Shown: positions 33,290 through 42,399 of the stretch, piece by piece
Position numbering within the stretch: the first letter of the stretch is position 1
Layout: every line of letters starts with the position of its first letter
Source: Terfezia claveryi
Lineage: Eukaryota; Ascomycota; Pezizomycetes; Pezizales; Pezizaceae
Assembly (NCBI GenBank): GCA_015179025.1
Contig: WHUX01000127.1
Span: 62,001 to 126,000, forward strand
Direction: 5' to 3'
Length of the DNA: 64,000 nt
Notes under the pieces: generated by a model
The model's input: the letters and a program-made list of their open reading frames with translations, nothing else
Told to the model about the DNA's origin: nothing
Databases searched by the model: none
Made by a program: the position numbers and the translations under genes

Positions 33290-34200
33290 CAACAAACCAA
33301 AGGAATTGTAGAACCGATAGCGTCGCTCACATCGGCAGGTAACAACTAGTCTCGGCACCCGATCCTCGAGCTTGGCAACGGTAACAACTCCAATCCTCTG
33401 CGGACCACACTGCAACCATGAGTATTGATCAAAGTAGGTGCTTAGCACATAGATGAAGTGCTTGGGCGCATCATTTGGAGTAAGTGACTCTGTGAACGGC
33501 AAAACTGGGCCTCGACTGCATCTGTTGTGCCACTCAATATCGAGCTTATCAGAGCACCTCCCGAACGTTTTCCTCGGGTCCGTTATCTCTGAATGCGTTG
33601 TGATCATCCTGATTCGAGTCACATGGCAACATCAAGCCCGACCGGGGAACTTCCTTATCAGCTCTGTCGATCCTCGTGAGCATCTCGCGCCTGTGGTATT
33701 GATAACATTACCGTCGGCCTTGGTGGAGTTCTTGGCGGGCATCATCCAAACGTATATAAACCCCTTCCCCCCACCTTCTTCATTTTCTTCTCTTCTTTCT
33801 TCTCCAGCCAAACGTACACAGCCGTCCATGATCTTTTCCCTTTTTGGCCTAGAGCATTGAATAGATCCAGCCGGTGGCTTAACCTGACTATGCGGGTTAT
33901 AGGTTGTGCATTCAGTCCCAGCTGGATGTTGCAAACACATTGGCATAGTTGGTCAGCGTTCCTTGACTTGTTATTGGTTCTTGGGAGGAAAACTCACTGC
34001 ACAGACACAAGACGATGCTGCTGGGACACGGACATTATTCCTTCTGTACTAGCTCGTTGGGGATGGCATTGTGTATTCGGAGATAAATGATTGATGCTTT
34101 GGCTCCTTCCCTTCTTTCTACTTAGGTAGTGCAAGCTCATCAGTGCATTGTTGGTATTGGGGCTTTCCAACAAAGTCTCTGATGCTGTAGTGCCCTGATG
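33287..34200. other. intergenic with promoter-like element at ~33752
   Basis: Plus strand: ACGTATATAAACCCC followed by a CT-rich run and ATGATCTTTTCC at 33829, which looks like a fungal core promoter, but the frame closes after 10 codons. A minus-strand frame (33287-33622) is protein-like (LVVTCRCERRYRFYNSF end) but unidentified. No gene is called. Confidence 0.3.
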
Positions 34201-34544
34201 GGATCACCATGGCTCACTTATTACTAGTGCTCACGTTCCCAATGGCGAGGTGGTACTTGCAAAGGGAATATACCTTTCTGAATTTCATTTTTTTTTTGTC
34301 TATAACTTCAGAGTCCAACATGAATCTTATCTATCTTCACTTTTGTTCACCTTCATATGTGAAACAGTTATTTGACCATGATATTATTTCTAGGGCCGCC
34401 GCAAACAGATTTCTGGCCTTAGTCTGGCTGGCACAACCTCCCGTAGGGCCAGCCTGCCCAGGAATAGGTATTCATACGTGGGCTGGTGGGCACGGCTGGC
34501 CTCTCCAGGAATTGGCCCAACACAAGTATAGTGTTGCCTCACCG

Positions 34545-34580
34545 CTCCTCATGGCCCCCCTAATGGGGCCGCACAGAGCC
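34545..34580 (+). mobile_element. partial retroposon 3' tail, copy 9
   Basis: CTCCTCATGGCCCCCCTAATGGGGCCGCACAG: hairpin 2 in its GGCCCC/GGGGCC form (34553-34570). Nothing of the A-rich end remains. Confidence 0.55.
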
Positions 34581-34829
34581 GTCCTTCCGTCCTCTTGACA
34601 ATTTCAAGGCAACCACCCACCGCCGACACAGGACGAGCGCTTGGTCGGATCTCAACAACCAGAGCACCTACAGACAAGAGGACAGCACCGTAGCCCTCGC
34701 TGACCACAACAAGAATATCTACACAGAGCTCGGGGGAACAATTATCGTAACCCTTTCCCCCTCGTTCGAAGGCTTTTTCCCCTCTTCCTCTTTCTTCTTC
34801 TTCGTCGCTCTCACAGAAACCCAATCAGG

Positions 34830-34858
34830 GAATTTGTAACTCCCACACAGTACTAAAC
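34830..34858 (+). promoter_or_regulatory. conserved leader motif before ORF1
   Basis: TGTAACTCCCACACAGTAC lies just upstream of the ORF1 ATG and in frame with it (C-N-S-H-T-V). The same AACTCCCACAC core precedes the other ORF1 copies. Confidence 0.6.
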
Positions 34859-35938
34859 ATGCCTCAGAGAAAGAGGAAAGACAATCCCGGAAAGCGGGAC
34901 CGAGTACAACCACCACTCAAGACTCGGCTGCCAGTCACCGGGCATCCACAGTCACAGCACCCACAGCCACCTCATCCACAGTCGGCACATCCACAGTCAG
35001 CAACAGCCACTACTCCCACCCAGCCACATCAGTCACCTTCCCTCCCAAAACAGCAAGCCACCGTGGCTGAGTATACCGCCAGTGATGACGAGGAGTCAAT
35101 TGGATACCAGGAGAGCGACACCAAGTCAGACACCGACGAGTGCTCCGAAGAAGATCCTGCTATATCCCTTCTATTGGGTGGGGGGATTTATCGCAGCCAG
35201 TCGGAGGGGCAGAAAGAAGAAAGTGACACAACCAGAGCAATTTGGTGCTTACGGGAACTCATGAAGTTCATAAACCTCGATCTCGAACCTGTCTTTAAGG
35301 ACGAACCTTTTCGGGTTGCGGCTCAACAGTTTACCAGATTCTTGAATGATAATGGCGCAGCATGGGTTAACGATACCCCACCTTTTCCATCCACCATTAG
35401 TCCCACATCACCACCACCACCGCCAACCTCGGTAACGGATACAAGCACACAGACCATACCTCCAACCCCAGCACAGAAGCCGATGACCAACAGTGTCTCC
35501 ACCAATACGGATCACCCAGTACCCACATACACAGAGGCAGCGACTGGCCAGAAACAATCGGTCAAACCACAAAAGGGCAAAGGCAAAGGCAAAGAGTCGG
35601 CAGGGGCCTCATCTCCACCCCCCCCAGCCTATAGGAAAGTGACGCCACCCCCGAACCCATCTCCCAACCTCAGAAAGACAACACAGGCACGAACACAAGC
35701 AGTAGTCTTGCATGCTGCCCCAACCAAGTACAAACCCGGTCTGATGCGCAGATGGATCGAGGATGATAATAAAAATGCCCAAATTAAGGGGATTCGGTGG
35801 TTGTTGCTAGAAGGGAGAAGGGTCGGTAAGGCGGCGTCGTCACTAGTAATCTACTTGGCGGAAGAAATCAACCTCAAGAACGGGCTCCGCATGGGCAAAA
35901 GACTCTTCCGGACCACAGCCTACAACTGGGATGCGTGA
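34859..35938 (+). CDS. intact retroposon ORF1-like protein, 359 residues (Tad-type LINE ORF1 / non-autonomous carrier)
   Basis: Residues ~1-20 are basic (MPQRKRKDNPGKRDR). A Pro/Gln-rich, disordered stretch with repeated HPQ (~28-65) follows, then an acidic segment (SDDEESIGYQESDTKSD, ~75-95). A helical block (CLRELMKFINLDLEPVF...AAQQFTRFLND, ~128-165) follows. Next comes a Pro/Thr linker with TYTEAATG and a Lys-Gly tract, and then the conserved domain 281-357: AVVLHAAPTKYKPGLMRRW, EDDNK, GIRWLL, GRRVGKAASSLVIYL, GLRMGKRLFRTTAYNW. This matches the RNA-binding-type region of fungal LINE ORF1 proteins, but the Cys-type zinc knuckles that normally follow are missing because a stop comes right after TAYNWDA. 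No ORF2 follows; the 3' UTR and tail come next. A non-autonomous, LINE-mobilised element is therefore likely. Confidence 0.7.
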   Translation: MPQRKRKDNPGKRDRVQPPLKTRLPVTGHPQSQHPQPPHPQSAHPQSATATTPTQPHQSPSLPKQQATVAEYTASDDEESIGYQESDTKSDTDECSEEDPAISLLLGGGIYRSQSEGQKEESDTTRAIWCLRELMKFINLDLEPVFKDEPFRVAAQQFTRFLNDNGAAWVNDTPPFPSTISPTSPPPPPTSVTDTSTQTIPPTPAQKPMTNSVSTNTDHPVPTYTEAATGQKQSVKPQKGKGKGKESAGASSPPPPAYRKVTPPPNPSPNLRKTTQARTQAVVLHAAPTKYKPGLMRRWIEDDNKNAQIKGIRWLLLEGRRVGKAASSLVIYLAEEINLKNGLRMGKRLFRTTAYNWDA

Positions 35939-36195
35939 TGGGACACATTTTGAGCGGGATTTCTTCCTTTTCTACTGGCGAGGGGTTATTAGGGATAATT
36001 TTGTTCTACAAGCGCGCGGTTTTTAAATTTCTTCTACCTGCGAGAGGTTTGTTAGGGTCATTTTCTCTTTCTCACTTGCGCGGGGCTGTTCATGGCCCCC
36101 CTAACGGGGCCGCATAGGTAGTAATTAGTTTTAAAGAAAAAAAAAAATAATGGGCCCGCATAGGAGTAACAAGTATTTAAAGAAAAAAAAAAAAA
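35939..36195 (+). mobile_element. 3' UTR and tandem double tail of the intact retroposon, copies 10a/10b
   Basis: The UTR has TTTCTACTGGCGAGGGGTT-type degenerate repeats, then CATGGCCCCCCTAACGGGGCCGCATAGG (hairpin 2, 36094-36111), AGTAATTAGTTTTAAAG and an A-run. This is directly followed by a second truncated tail (GGGCCCGCATAGGAGTAACAAGTATTTAAAG plus A-run, 36150-36195). Hairpin 1 is absent here. Confidence 0.75.
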
Positions 36196-36260
36196 GTGTT
36201 GCCTCACCGGTGGATACATATGACTCTTGTTACTAGCATACCAGATGTAAACATCAATCG

Positions 36261-36764
36261 ACAGTGAACCGTCGTTATAAGCAATCCCGTTATAAGAAAC
36301 TCCTCGATATAAGAAACAGGCTCCGGTCCCGCCAGAATTTGTATGAGTAAAATAAGAAATCCTCGTTACTAGCAGGTTTCTGAATTATATGCTTAGGAAT
36401 ATAGTATAAAATTGAGGGTTTCTTATATCGAGGTAGAATAAATTGAGCGGCAGATATTACCCCGCAGTTGCAACCATATCGTGTGAATTGTTTCTCAACT
36501 AGTTTATATCAAGCACCAATACACAAGCACTCATTATGTGCACCCATACTAGGTCTATTGTGATAAACTACTCGAAAAGCGGGATATTGGGAGTCTATAA
36601 GGCATGTCTCGAAGCACACAGCAACAAGCAATAATCACGGGTTATTTTAGGCCAGCGTCGGAAATTTCCTAGTTTCTTGGTATAGAGTTCAATATAAGAA
36701 ACCCCTCGTTATAAGAAACCCTCGGTTGGTCCTGCAGGGGTTGCTTATAACGCGGGTTCTCTGT
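36261..36764. mobile_element. pogo/Fot1-type miniature inverted-repeat element
   Basis: The left end ACAGTGAACCGTCGTTATAA and right end (reverse complement ACAGAGAACCCGCGTTATAA) match over ~28 bp with few differences. Sub-terminal repeats of CGTTATAAGAAACCCCTCG and GATATAAGAAAC are typical of pogo-like families. The 504-bp interior encodes nothing. The right flank is TA; the left flank reads GA, so one side of the expected TA duplication seems mutated. Confidence 0.7.
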
Positions 36765-36769
36765 ACCTC

Positions 36770-37580
36770 CCCCCGTCCCATGTTATGAAATAGGAAGAGT
36801 GCATGGTGTAGCTGGGAACTAGTCTCGAACCCGACCGCCCCTAGGTGGGAACCATCCTGGGGAATGCAATTGCGCTCGTATGCCTTTCCTAACAGCCAAG
36901 GAGTACGAGTTTGTCCTAAGGCAATAGGCGCGAGGGCTGGCACCTACTTAGTCTCATGCCACTAGCTGGCACCGGTGGTACCTGCCTGTGGAGGGGTAGT
37001 GCAACCAGACTAGTACCTGCTCTAATATTTCTTGCTTAGTCACCCTGGTAACAAGTGAAGCGCTAAACTACAAGTAGAAGTTTATCGATAAGAAACAACA
37101 AGCGAGTCAAACCAAGCCAACCAGACTACAAGTCAAGATTCAGGACGCCTGACATTAATCCGGAGATTAATGATAACCCCAAAGTTGAGAAGGAAATTCT
37201 AGAGTACATACCAGTTGTATGTTAGATAACACTGTCACGAGGGATCACGGGAAACGCAGGCAGGACGAAGAAGCATGATTGGGACAAATGAACAGAAGCC
37301 GGGGCACCTAATCAGGGCAATTGGGCAAGCAGCGGAAAGCATAAAAGAGCCACAAATTACCCACGGAATGAAGGATTTAGATAGAGAAGACAAGCACTAG
37401 AACCGTAGCATTGAGACTATTGTGATATCTAGATCGCTAAGCCGAATATACTACTCTTGTTTACTCCTCCGTTCACAATCTCAATTCATACGTTGTAGAT
37501 CCGGATCTCCGACTTTCTCGCTCTGCATTGTGTCGTGAGAAGTCCCCGTCATAGGAAGCCGCCTCACGTTGCGAGAAGCC
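36770..37580. other. intergenic; possible solo LTR ~37229-37530
   Basis: ACACTGTCACGAGGGATCACG near 37226 and downstream ATAAAAGAGCC, TATTGTGATATCTAGATCGC suggest a gypsy-type solo LTR, but the borders are unproven. Two more copies of the AACCAGACTA motif lie at 36999-37012 and 37115-37128. Confidence 0.3.
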
Positions 37581-37798
37581 AGCCTGGCTAGCTGATGCTT
37601 AACCTGGCATGCATAACCCAGGAGTTCTTGTATGAGATCCCGTTCTTGCATACACTAACAGCGAACTCAGGCCAAGACGACTATATAAGTGATAGGTTAG
37701 TCAGGTTTTGTAGGTTAAACAAAAAATTTCCAAACCTTGCGAATCAACACGTGTGTGCCAACCAGACTGCTTTTAGCTAAAACAAATGTCCGATGCAC

Positions 37799-37848
37799 CT
37801 AGTCTCGTGCCCAGACCCTCTGTTAAGAGGGTCTGGGCACGAGACTAG
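37799..37848. repeat. perfect 23-bp-stem hairpin with 4-nt loop
   Basis: Arms 37799-37821 and 37826-37848 are exact reverse complements (core GTCTCGTGCCCAGACCC) around the loop GTTA. ATGCAC occurs just outside on both sides (37793-37798 and 37849-37854), like a short target duplication. Confidence 0.9.
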
Positions 37849-38206
37849 ATGCACCCCACCCAACTCTTCGCCTCCCGACCTATTCCCTCCACTTCCTAGT
37901 CTGGCGGGCAACACTATCTCCCTCCTCTCCGATCTCCCATTCATCACTGCTGTTCTATCCTTCCTCACTTCGCTGCTAGCGTGGTGATATAATGATCCTG
38001 TCGTAGATCTCACATCTAGCAACAACTGTAGTAAATCAAGGTAATGAGTTTTTCTCTTTTTTTTTTTTTTTTTTTTTTGAGCCTATGACCGACGGGTTTC
38101 CGATCAAGCAGGGTTTCCGATCACATGAGACATACTAACCTTTTTTGGTAATCCCTGGTGTAGGCAAGCACAGCGTTAAGTATTCCTTCCGCCTGAATTA
38201 ATATCT

Positions 38207-38434
38207 ATGGAAACAATTACGCTCTACAACATGGCTATGCTTACGTCCCGCCAAAACCAACCTAAGATCATTACCCCCTCCGGCCAATATGACCTCTCTG
38301 ACATTTTCTACCCACTCCTCCTAACCTCCCACATAGGCTCAATATCAAGCGGACAAGGTTATAAGACCTCGGAGGCCTTTACCAAGTACCTATATTCATA
38401 TGAAAATAGGTTTGCTTGCACAAGCCGAAGCTAG
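38207..38434 (+). CDS. 75-residue frame in left arm (unidentified)
   Basis: METITLYNMAMLTSRQNQPK...SISSGQGYKTSEAFTKYLYSYENRFACTSRS. An almost identical frame lies in the opposite arm pointing inward. The upstream frame here is closed by TAA (at ~38173), where the other arm reads TCA. No family is recognised. It may be a relic of captured or transposase-linked coding sequence. Confidence 0.3.
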   Translation: METITLYNMAMLTSRQNQPKIITPSGQYDLSDIFYPLLLTSHIGSISSGQGYKTSEAFTKYLYSYENRFACTSRS

Positions 38435-39532
38435 GATGCCTTAAACTATAGGGCACTAACCCGCACAAGATTAGAAATTCCAAAAGCAGTCATTATATGA
38501 ATTAAATGCTTCTGATTGATGCTACCTGAACCTCCCCCTCATGTCCTTGCAACAGCCTACATCAAAGCATAGTATACAGCTATATAGAGGTCTATAATAG
38601 TCATAGGAGTCTTAAATTGCTACCTTTCGGAGTAGCCCCCTGCTCCCCTACTACCCCCCTCCTCTCGCTCTCATACAGGCCAAATATTGGATAAGTGTAG
38701 CTAACAATTACTAGAAGGGCTCTCAACTATATCTTTAATTAATAGCAAAGAAGAAGTGTATATATACCAAGATAGAAAGGCACCAATTTAGACCACTACT
38801 TTTCAAAAATCTACAATTCCGAAAACTCAGCGAAACCTACTTTGAACCCCCAGGTAGACTCTCTCCAATCTACTTGACTACACCTAAGCCTCTTCTAGCA
38901 CTCCTACAACACCAATGGAACAATAGGATAACTCTGACAGCCAAGCCTAACGCTTTCAAACCCCATATACTCCTCTCGAGTACAGCCACACATTAGATGT
39001 CTCAACGACTACGAGCACAGCTGGGACTAGCACAGGCCTTGGGAAGGCGAACTCAATGCTACTCTAAATACTAGGTTAATATAAAGTTGGATACATACTT
39101 TAAATTGATAGGAGATTGAAGGTTAAGGTAGATGCTGGATCAATGGATGGTATCTTAGATATGATACTAGACCTTAGCTTAAATACTATATCAAATATTA
39201 AATAATCCACTGAATTCGCTTTACAGTATTAAAGTTAGCTAGATTGAGTGCTCGGTTGAACGTAAAGATAATTCTGAGTATATAGTGGTTATCAAAGATT
39301 TGCAGCATCTCGGCAGTGCGTAGTATTATTTAAAAACAGAAATGTAGAGGGTATAGAAGTCTAAACATCGTGGGGACCTCACTATAGAGAATAAGGATGG
39401 TCTTGAGGCAGCCCTTAGAAGCATATGGGGGAGGGGTTCAGGTTAGTATAAATAAACGAGTTCAATTCATATAATGACCACTTTTTGAATTTTGAATTTT
39501 CTGCAGCTTAGTGCCCTATAGTTTAAGGTATC

Positions 39533-39760
39533 CTAGCTTCGGCTTGTACAAGCAAATCTATTTTCATATGAATATAGGTGCTTGATAAAGGCCTCCGAGG
39601 TCTTATAACCTTGTCCGCTTGATATTGAGCCTATGTGGGAGGTTAGGAGGAGCGGGTAGAAAATGTCGGAGAGGTCATATTGGCCGGAGCAGGTAATGAC
39701 CTTAGGTTGGTTTTGGCGGGACGTAAGCATAGCCATGTTGTAGAGCGTAATTGTTTCCAT
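39533..39760 (-). CDS. 75-residue frame in right arm, mirror of 38207-38434
   Basis: The same protein with a handful of changes (PKVITCSG for PKIITPSG; IKHL for TKYL). In this arm the frame is open further upstream to 39895 (…SVFLQPELIS-METITLYN), reaching the terminal repeat. Conservation of the frame in both arms could reflect recent duplication rather than function. Confidence 0.3.
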   Translation of the reverse strand: METITLYNMAMLTSRQNQPKVITCSGQYDLSDIFYPLLLTSHIGSISSGQGYKTSEAFIKHLYSYENRFACTSRS

Positions 39761-39899
39761 AGATATTAATTCAGGCTGAAGGAATACTGAACGCTGTGCT
39801 TGCCTACACCAAGGGATTACCAAAAAAAGGTTAGTATGTCTCATGTGATCGGAAACCCTGTCTTGATCGGAAACCCCGTCGGTCACGTTATACATCTAT

Positions 39900-40430
39900 G
39901 GGGCCTTAGTCTTTGAGATGGCCCGTTCCCTCATCTTAAAAGACTCGGTACGCTCACGGAACAACGAGCCAACTAACGAAACTACAATTGTGAAAGAGCC
40001 GCCACCTGCATAACCTGTATGGGGTTGCGAAATGACAATGAGGGTAAAGGTATAATGATAAGCTATCAAGATAATTAGGAGTATTGCGGATGAGAAAGTG
40101 CTGCAGAGGCGTCGATGGTTTTTCCAGAGTGCTTTTATTAGGGAGCAGAGAGGTTTTGCACACTTGTAAAATTGACAGTAAACTACCGGTACAGCAACCC
40201 GACTAGCTAATGCACCTGCCAGGATTGAGCTTAAGACCGACGGGGATAAAACGATGTCAACTTGACATCGCAGAAATCTCTAGACGACATCGGAGGATCT
40301 TGGCATACAACAAATATCTGAAGCTCGTTAGCCTTTGCATGTTAGTATCAAAATGGCTTACGTGTAACAAATAATTCAAACATCACGCATACATATACTT
40401 ATATATATCATATATACAAATACTACACGT
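39900..40430. other. intergenic; AT-rich upstream region of the Myb/SANT-like frame
   Basis: No gene. TATATATCATATATAC at 40401-40416 may act as the TATA region for the frame that starts at 40438. Confidence 0.35.
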
Positions 40431-40437
40431 ATCAAAA

Positions 40438-41122
40438 ATGTCGCAAACTTCATTCCCTACCAGAACAGCCTACCCAAGCATCAAAGCAGCCTATACAAAC
40501 TTCACCGCAGCCTAGTCAGGCACAGCAGCCCATCTCTATTGCTGAGCAGAGTATACAGGGAGTAGAAGCCAAACCGAAGTGGGTGCATTACACTCCAGAC
40601 CTAAAGCTGCTTCTGTTACGCCTGTGTATTAAACACCAATTGCGGTATCTTGAAGAGCCAACCGAATTTACTTTTTGGCAGTTCATTACTGCACTTTTTA
40701 GGGAGAAGGCAGGCCATCAGGGGGCTGACCTTCGGAAGAAGGTCAATGTGATGGTTGGAGACCGAAAGGGGGCTTTGGAAGCTTGGAAGCTACTTTCTGG
40801 AGTAGCTTTACCCCCGACAACAGACTTGGAACAAGCCATCGATTATGGATCGAGACGTGAACGCCGTAATGAATTGCGGGAGACAGTGAAGGCTGAAGGC
40901 TCTGCTGAGGTGAAAAGAGAAAAGGCGGTTTCAGAAGTACTCAGGGATAACTTGACGAAACGCTTATCCAAAAAGCGAGATTTTCAAGCAGTTGTGGAAG
41001 CTCGAGAGGTAGTTGACCTCACTGCTCCAGGCAATATACATCAGGAAAGGCGTCAGATTCGGGAAAATCTACGTGCAAAAACGAGCAATAATGAGAGTAA
41101 AGAAAAGATGAGAGGACTTTAG
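40438..41122 (+). pseudogene. Myb/SANT-like (trihelix-type) DNA-binding protein, N-terminal frame broken
   Basis: The main frame reads QPTQASKQPIQTSPQPSQ (Gln-rich), then PKWVHYTPDLKLLLLRLCI, FWQFITALFREKAGHQG, LRKKVNVMVGDRKGALEAWK, and a charged C-terminal tail with KRLSKKRDFQAVVEAREVVDL. The Trp-hydrophobic-Trp spacing resembles Myb/SANT-like domains found in fungal transposon-linked and transcription-factor proteins. The likely start ATGTCGCAAACTTC (40438) is one base out of frame with the body, and the ATG frame closes at 40516. The body alone is open from 40583 (GTG/ATG-type start) to 41122. A one-base indel in the first ~30 codons would explain this. The target is unknown. Confidence 0.45.
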
Positions 41123-41129
41123 CAGACTA

Positions 41130-41470
41130 ACGGATGTATTTATCAATTACATGACCAAACCGTCCAAATGCAGCTGTTCCGGGTAGGACGCTCCTTGTCA
41201 TTATTATAACCTTGGCGACTATCGTTGCAACCACCAACCAGACTACCCCTGCACTATGCCTCACCCCAACCAGACTAGCCTCATCCCCTCTTAGTTGGTG
41301 CCCGTTTCCTCTCGGCGGGCGGATTGTGCCAACCAGACTACGTTTCCTCCGCGGCCCCACCACTGTAGGGCTTGGTGCACGGGATTCCTGTTTGGGTCCA
41401 TTCTGGTTGAAATTGCCTATGATGTCTGCACGAGAGTAATTGACTGATCAACCAGACTATTGACTGATGT
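41130..41470 (-). repeat. cluster of four recurrent TAGTCTGGTT motifs
   Basis: AACCAGACTA occurs at 41236-41245, 41267-41276, 41331-41340 (full GTGCCAACCAGACTA) and 41450-41459, all on the same strand at spacings of 31, 64 and 119 bp. Confidence 0.8.
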
Positions 41471-41839
41471 GGGTTAAATCAGACCCTCGTAGAGGTGAAT
41501 GCCTCCCCAAAGTGCTAACTTCTAGAAGATACCAATTAGCATTGAAACTGGGACTGATATCAGGGAGATCCACAGGTTCGCTCATACCAGTAAATAAGAC
41601 CCCCAATGACCTCCCTCATGACCGGATTTCACACTAGCTAACTCATCATCTTCACCAAGATCCTTATCTTCGTCAACCAGGGTTAATGCAAATACCAAAT
41701 CAGCTCTTGGGGAGATATTTGGGAATAACATGTTCGCTTTTAACTGACATTTTGTGTCCCGGCATCGAGCATACGATAGCACAATATCCCGATGATTTGG
41801 CTAAGAGCAACATAAGACACCACATTAACCCTCCGCTTA

Positions 41840-42370
41840 GGTGCTTGTCGACATATAAAAGTCGACAAATTTAATGCTCAGGTCTCATCCCCGAGGGTGC
41901 TTTTTTTCTGTTCGGTTCCACAGCAGTGCAGCTTTGTGGATGGATTACTCCGCTCCTTAATTTCTTGTCGGCTCATGAAATTGAAACACTAATGTCTCAT
42001 CCTCTCTTCGGCGGGGTTCCCGGCTGCGTAATTGCTGGTCAGTTTATGAAATATAGGCAGATGAAACATTCACGCCTCATCCTCTCGTCTTCGGAGCACG
42101 TTTGCTCTTCGATACCACAGCCGTCAGCTTAGTGGATGGATGTCTCCACTGCTTAATTGTTCGGGGGCTTTTGAAAATATAGGAAGATGAAACACTAACG
42201 CCTCATCCTCTCTTCGTCGGAGCACGTATGCTCTTTGATCCCACAGCAGTTAGCTTAGTGGATGGATGTCTCTACTGCTTAATCGTTTCGGGGCTTTTGA
42301 AAATATAGGAAGGTGAGACACTAATGCCTCATACTTTCTTCGTCGAAGTGCCTTTTTCCTGTGGTGTGGC
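41840..42370 (+). repeat. ~126-bp imperfect tandem repeat, 3-4 units
   Basis: Recurring blocks CAGCTTAGTGGATGGATGTC, CTGCTTAAT, GAAAATATAGGAAGATGAAACACTAA and CCTCATCCTCTCTTCG are spaced 126 bp apart between the last two units. The first unit is more diverged. There is no coding frame. Confidence 0.75.
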
Positions 42371-42399
42371 TTAGTGGCGAACCTAAGGGTCTGATAGGA

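Larger units (their letters stand above)
38086..39885. mobile_element. 1.8-kb element with ~450-bp inverted arms
   Basis: Left arm 38086-38545 and right arm 39425-39885 are inverted copies that differ at about 4% of positions in the part I compared (roughly 10 of 250). The termini read TGACCGACGGGTTTCCGATC, with a repeated GGGTTTCCGATCA box. The interior (38546-39424) is AT-rich and has no transposase. No target duplication is obvious; a T-run flanks the left end. Confidence 0.8.

Noticed and set aside
33287..33622. 111-residue minus-strand frame ending CRCERRYRFYNSFGLL
   Set aside because: Protein-like by eye but no family, no neighbours and no promoter; not enough for a gene call.
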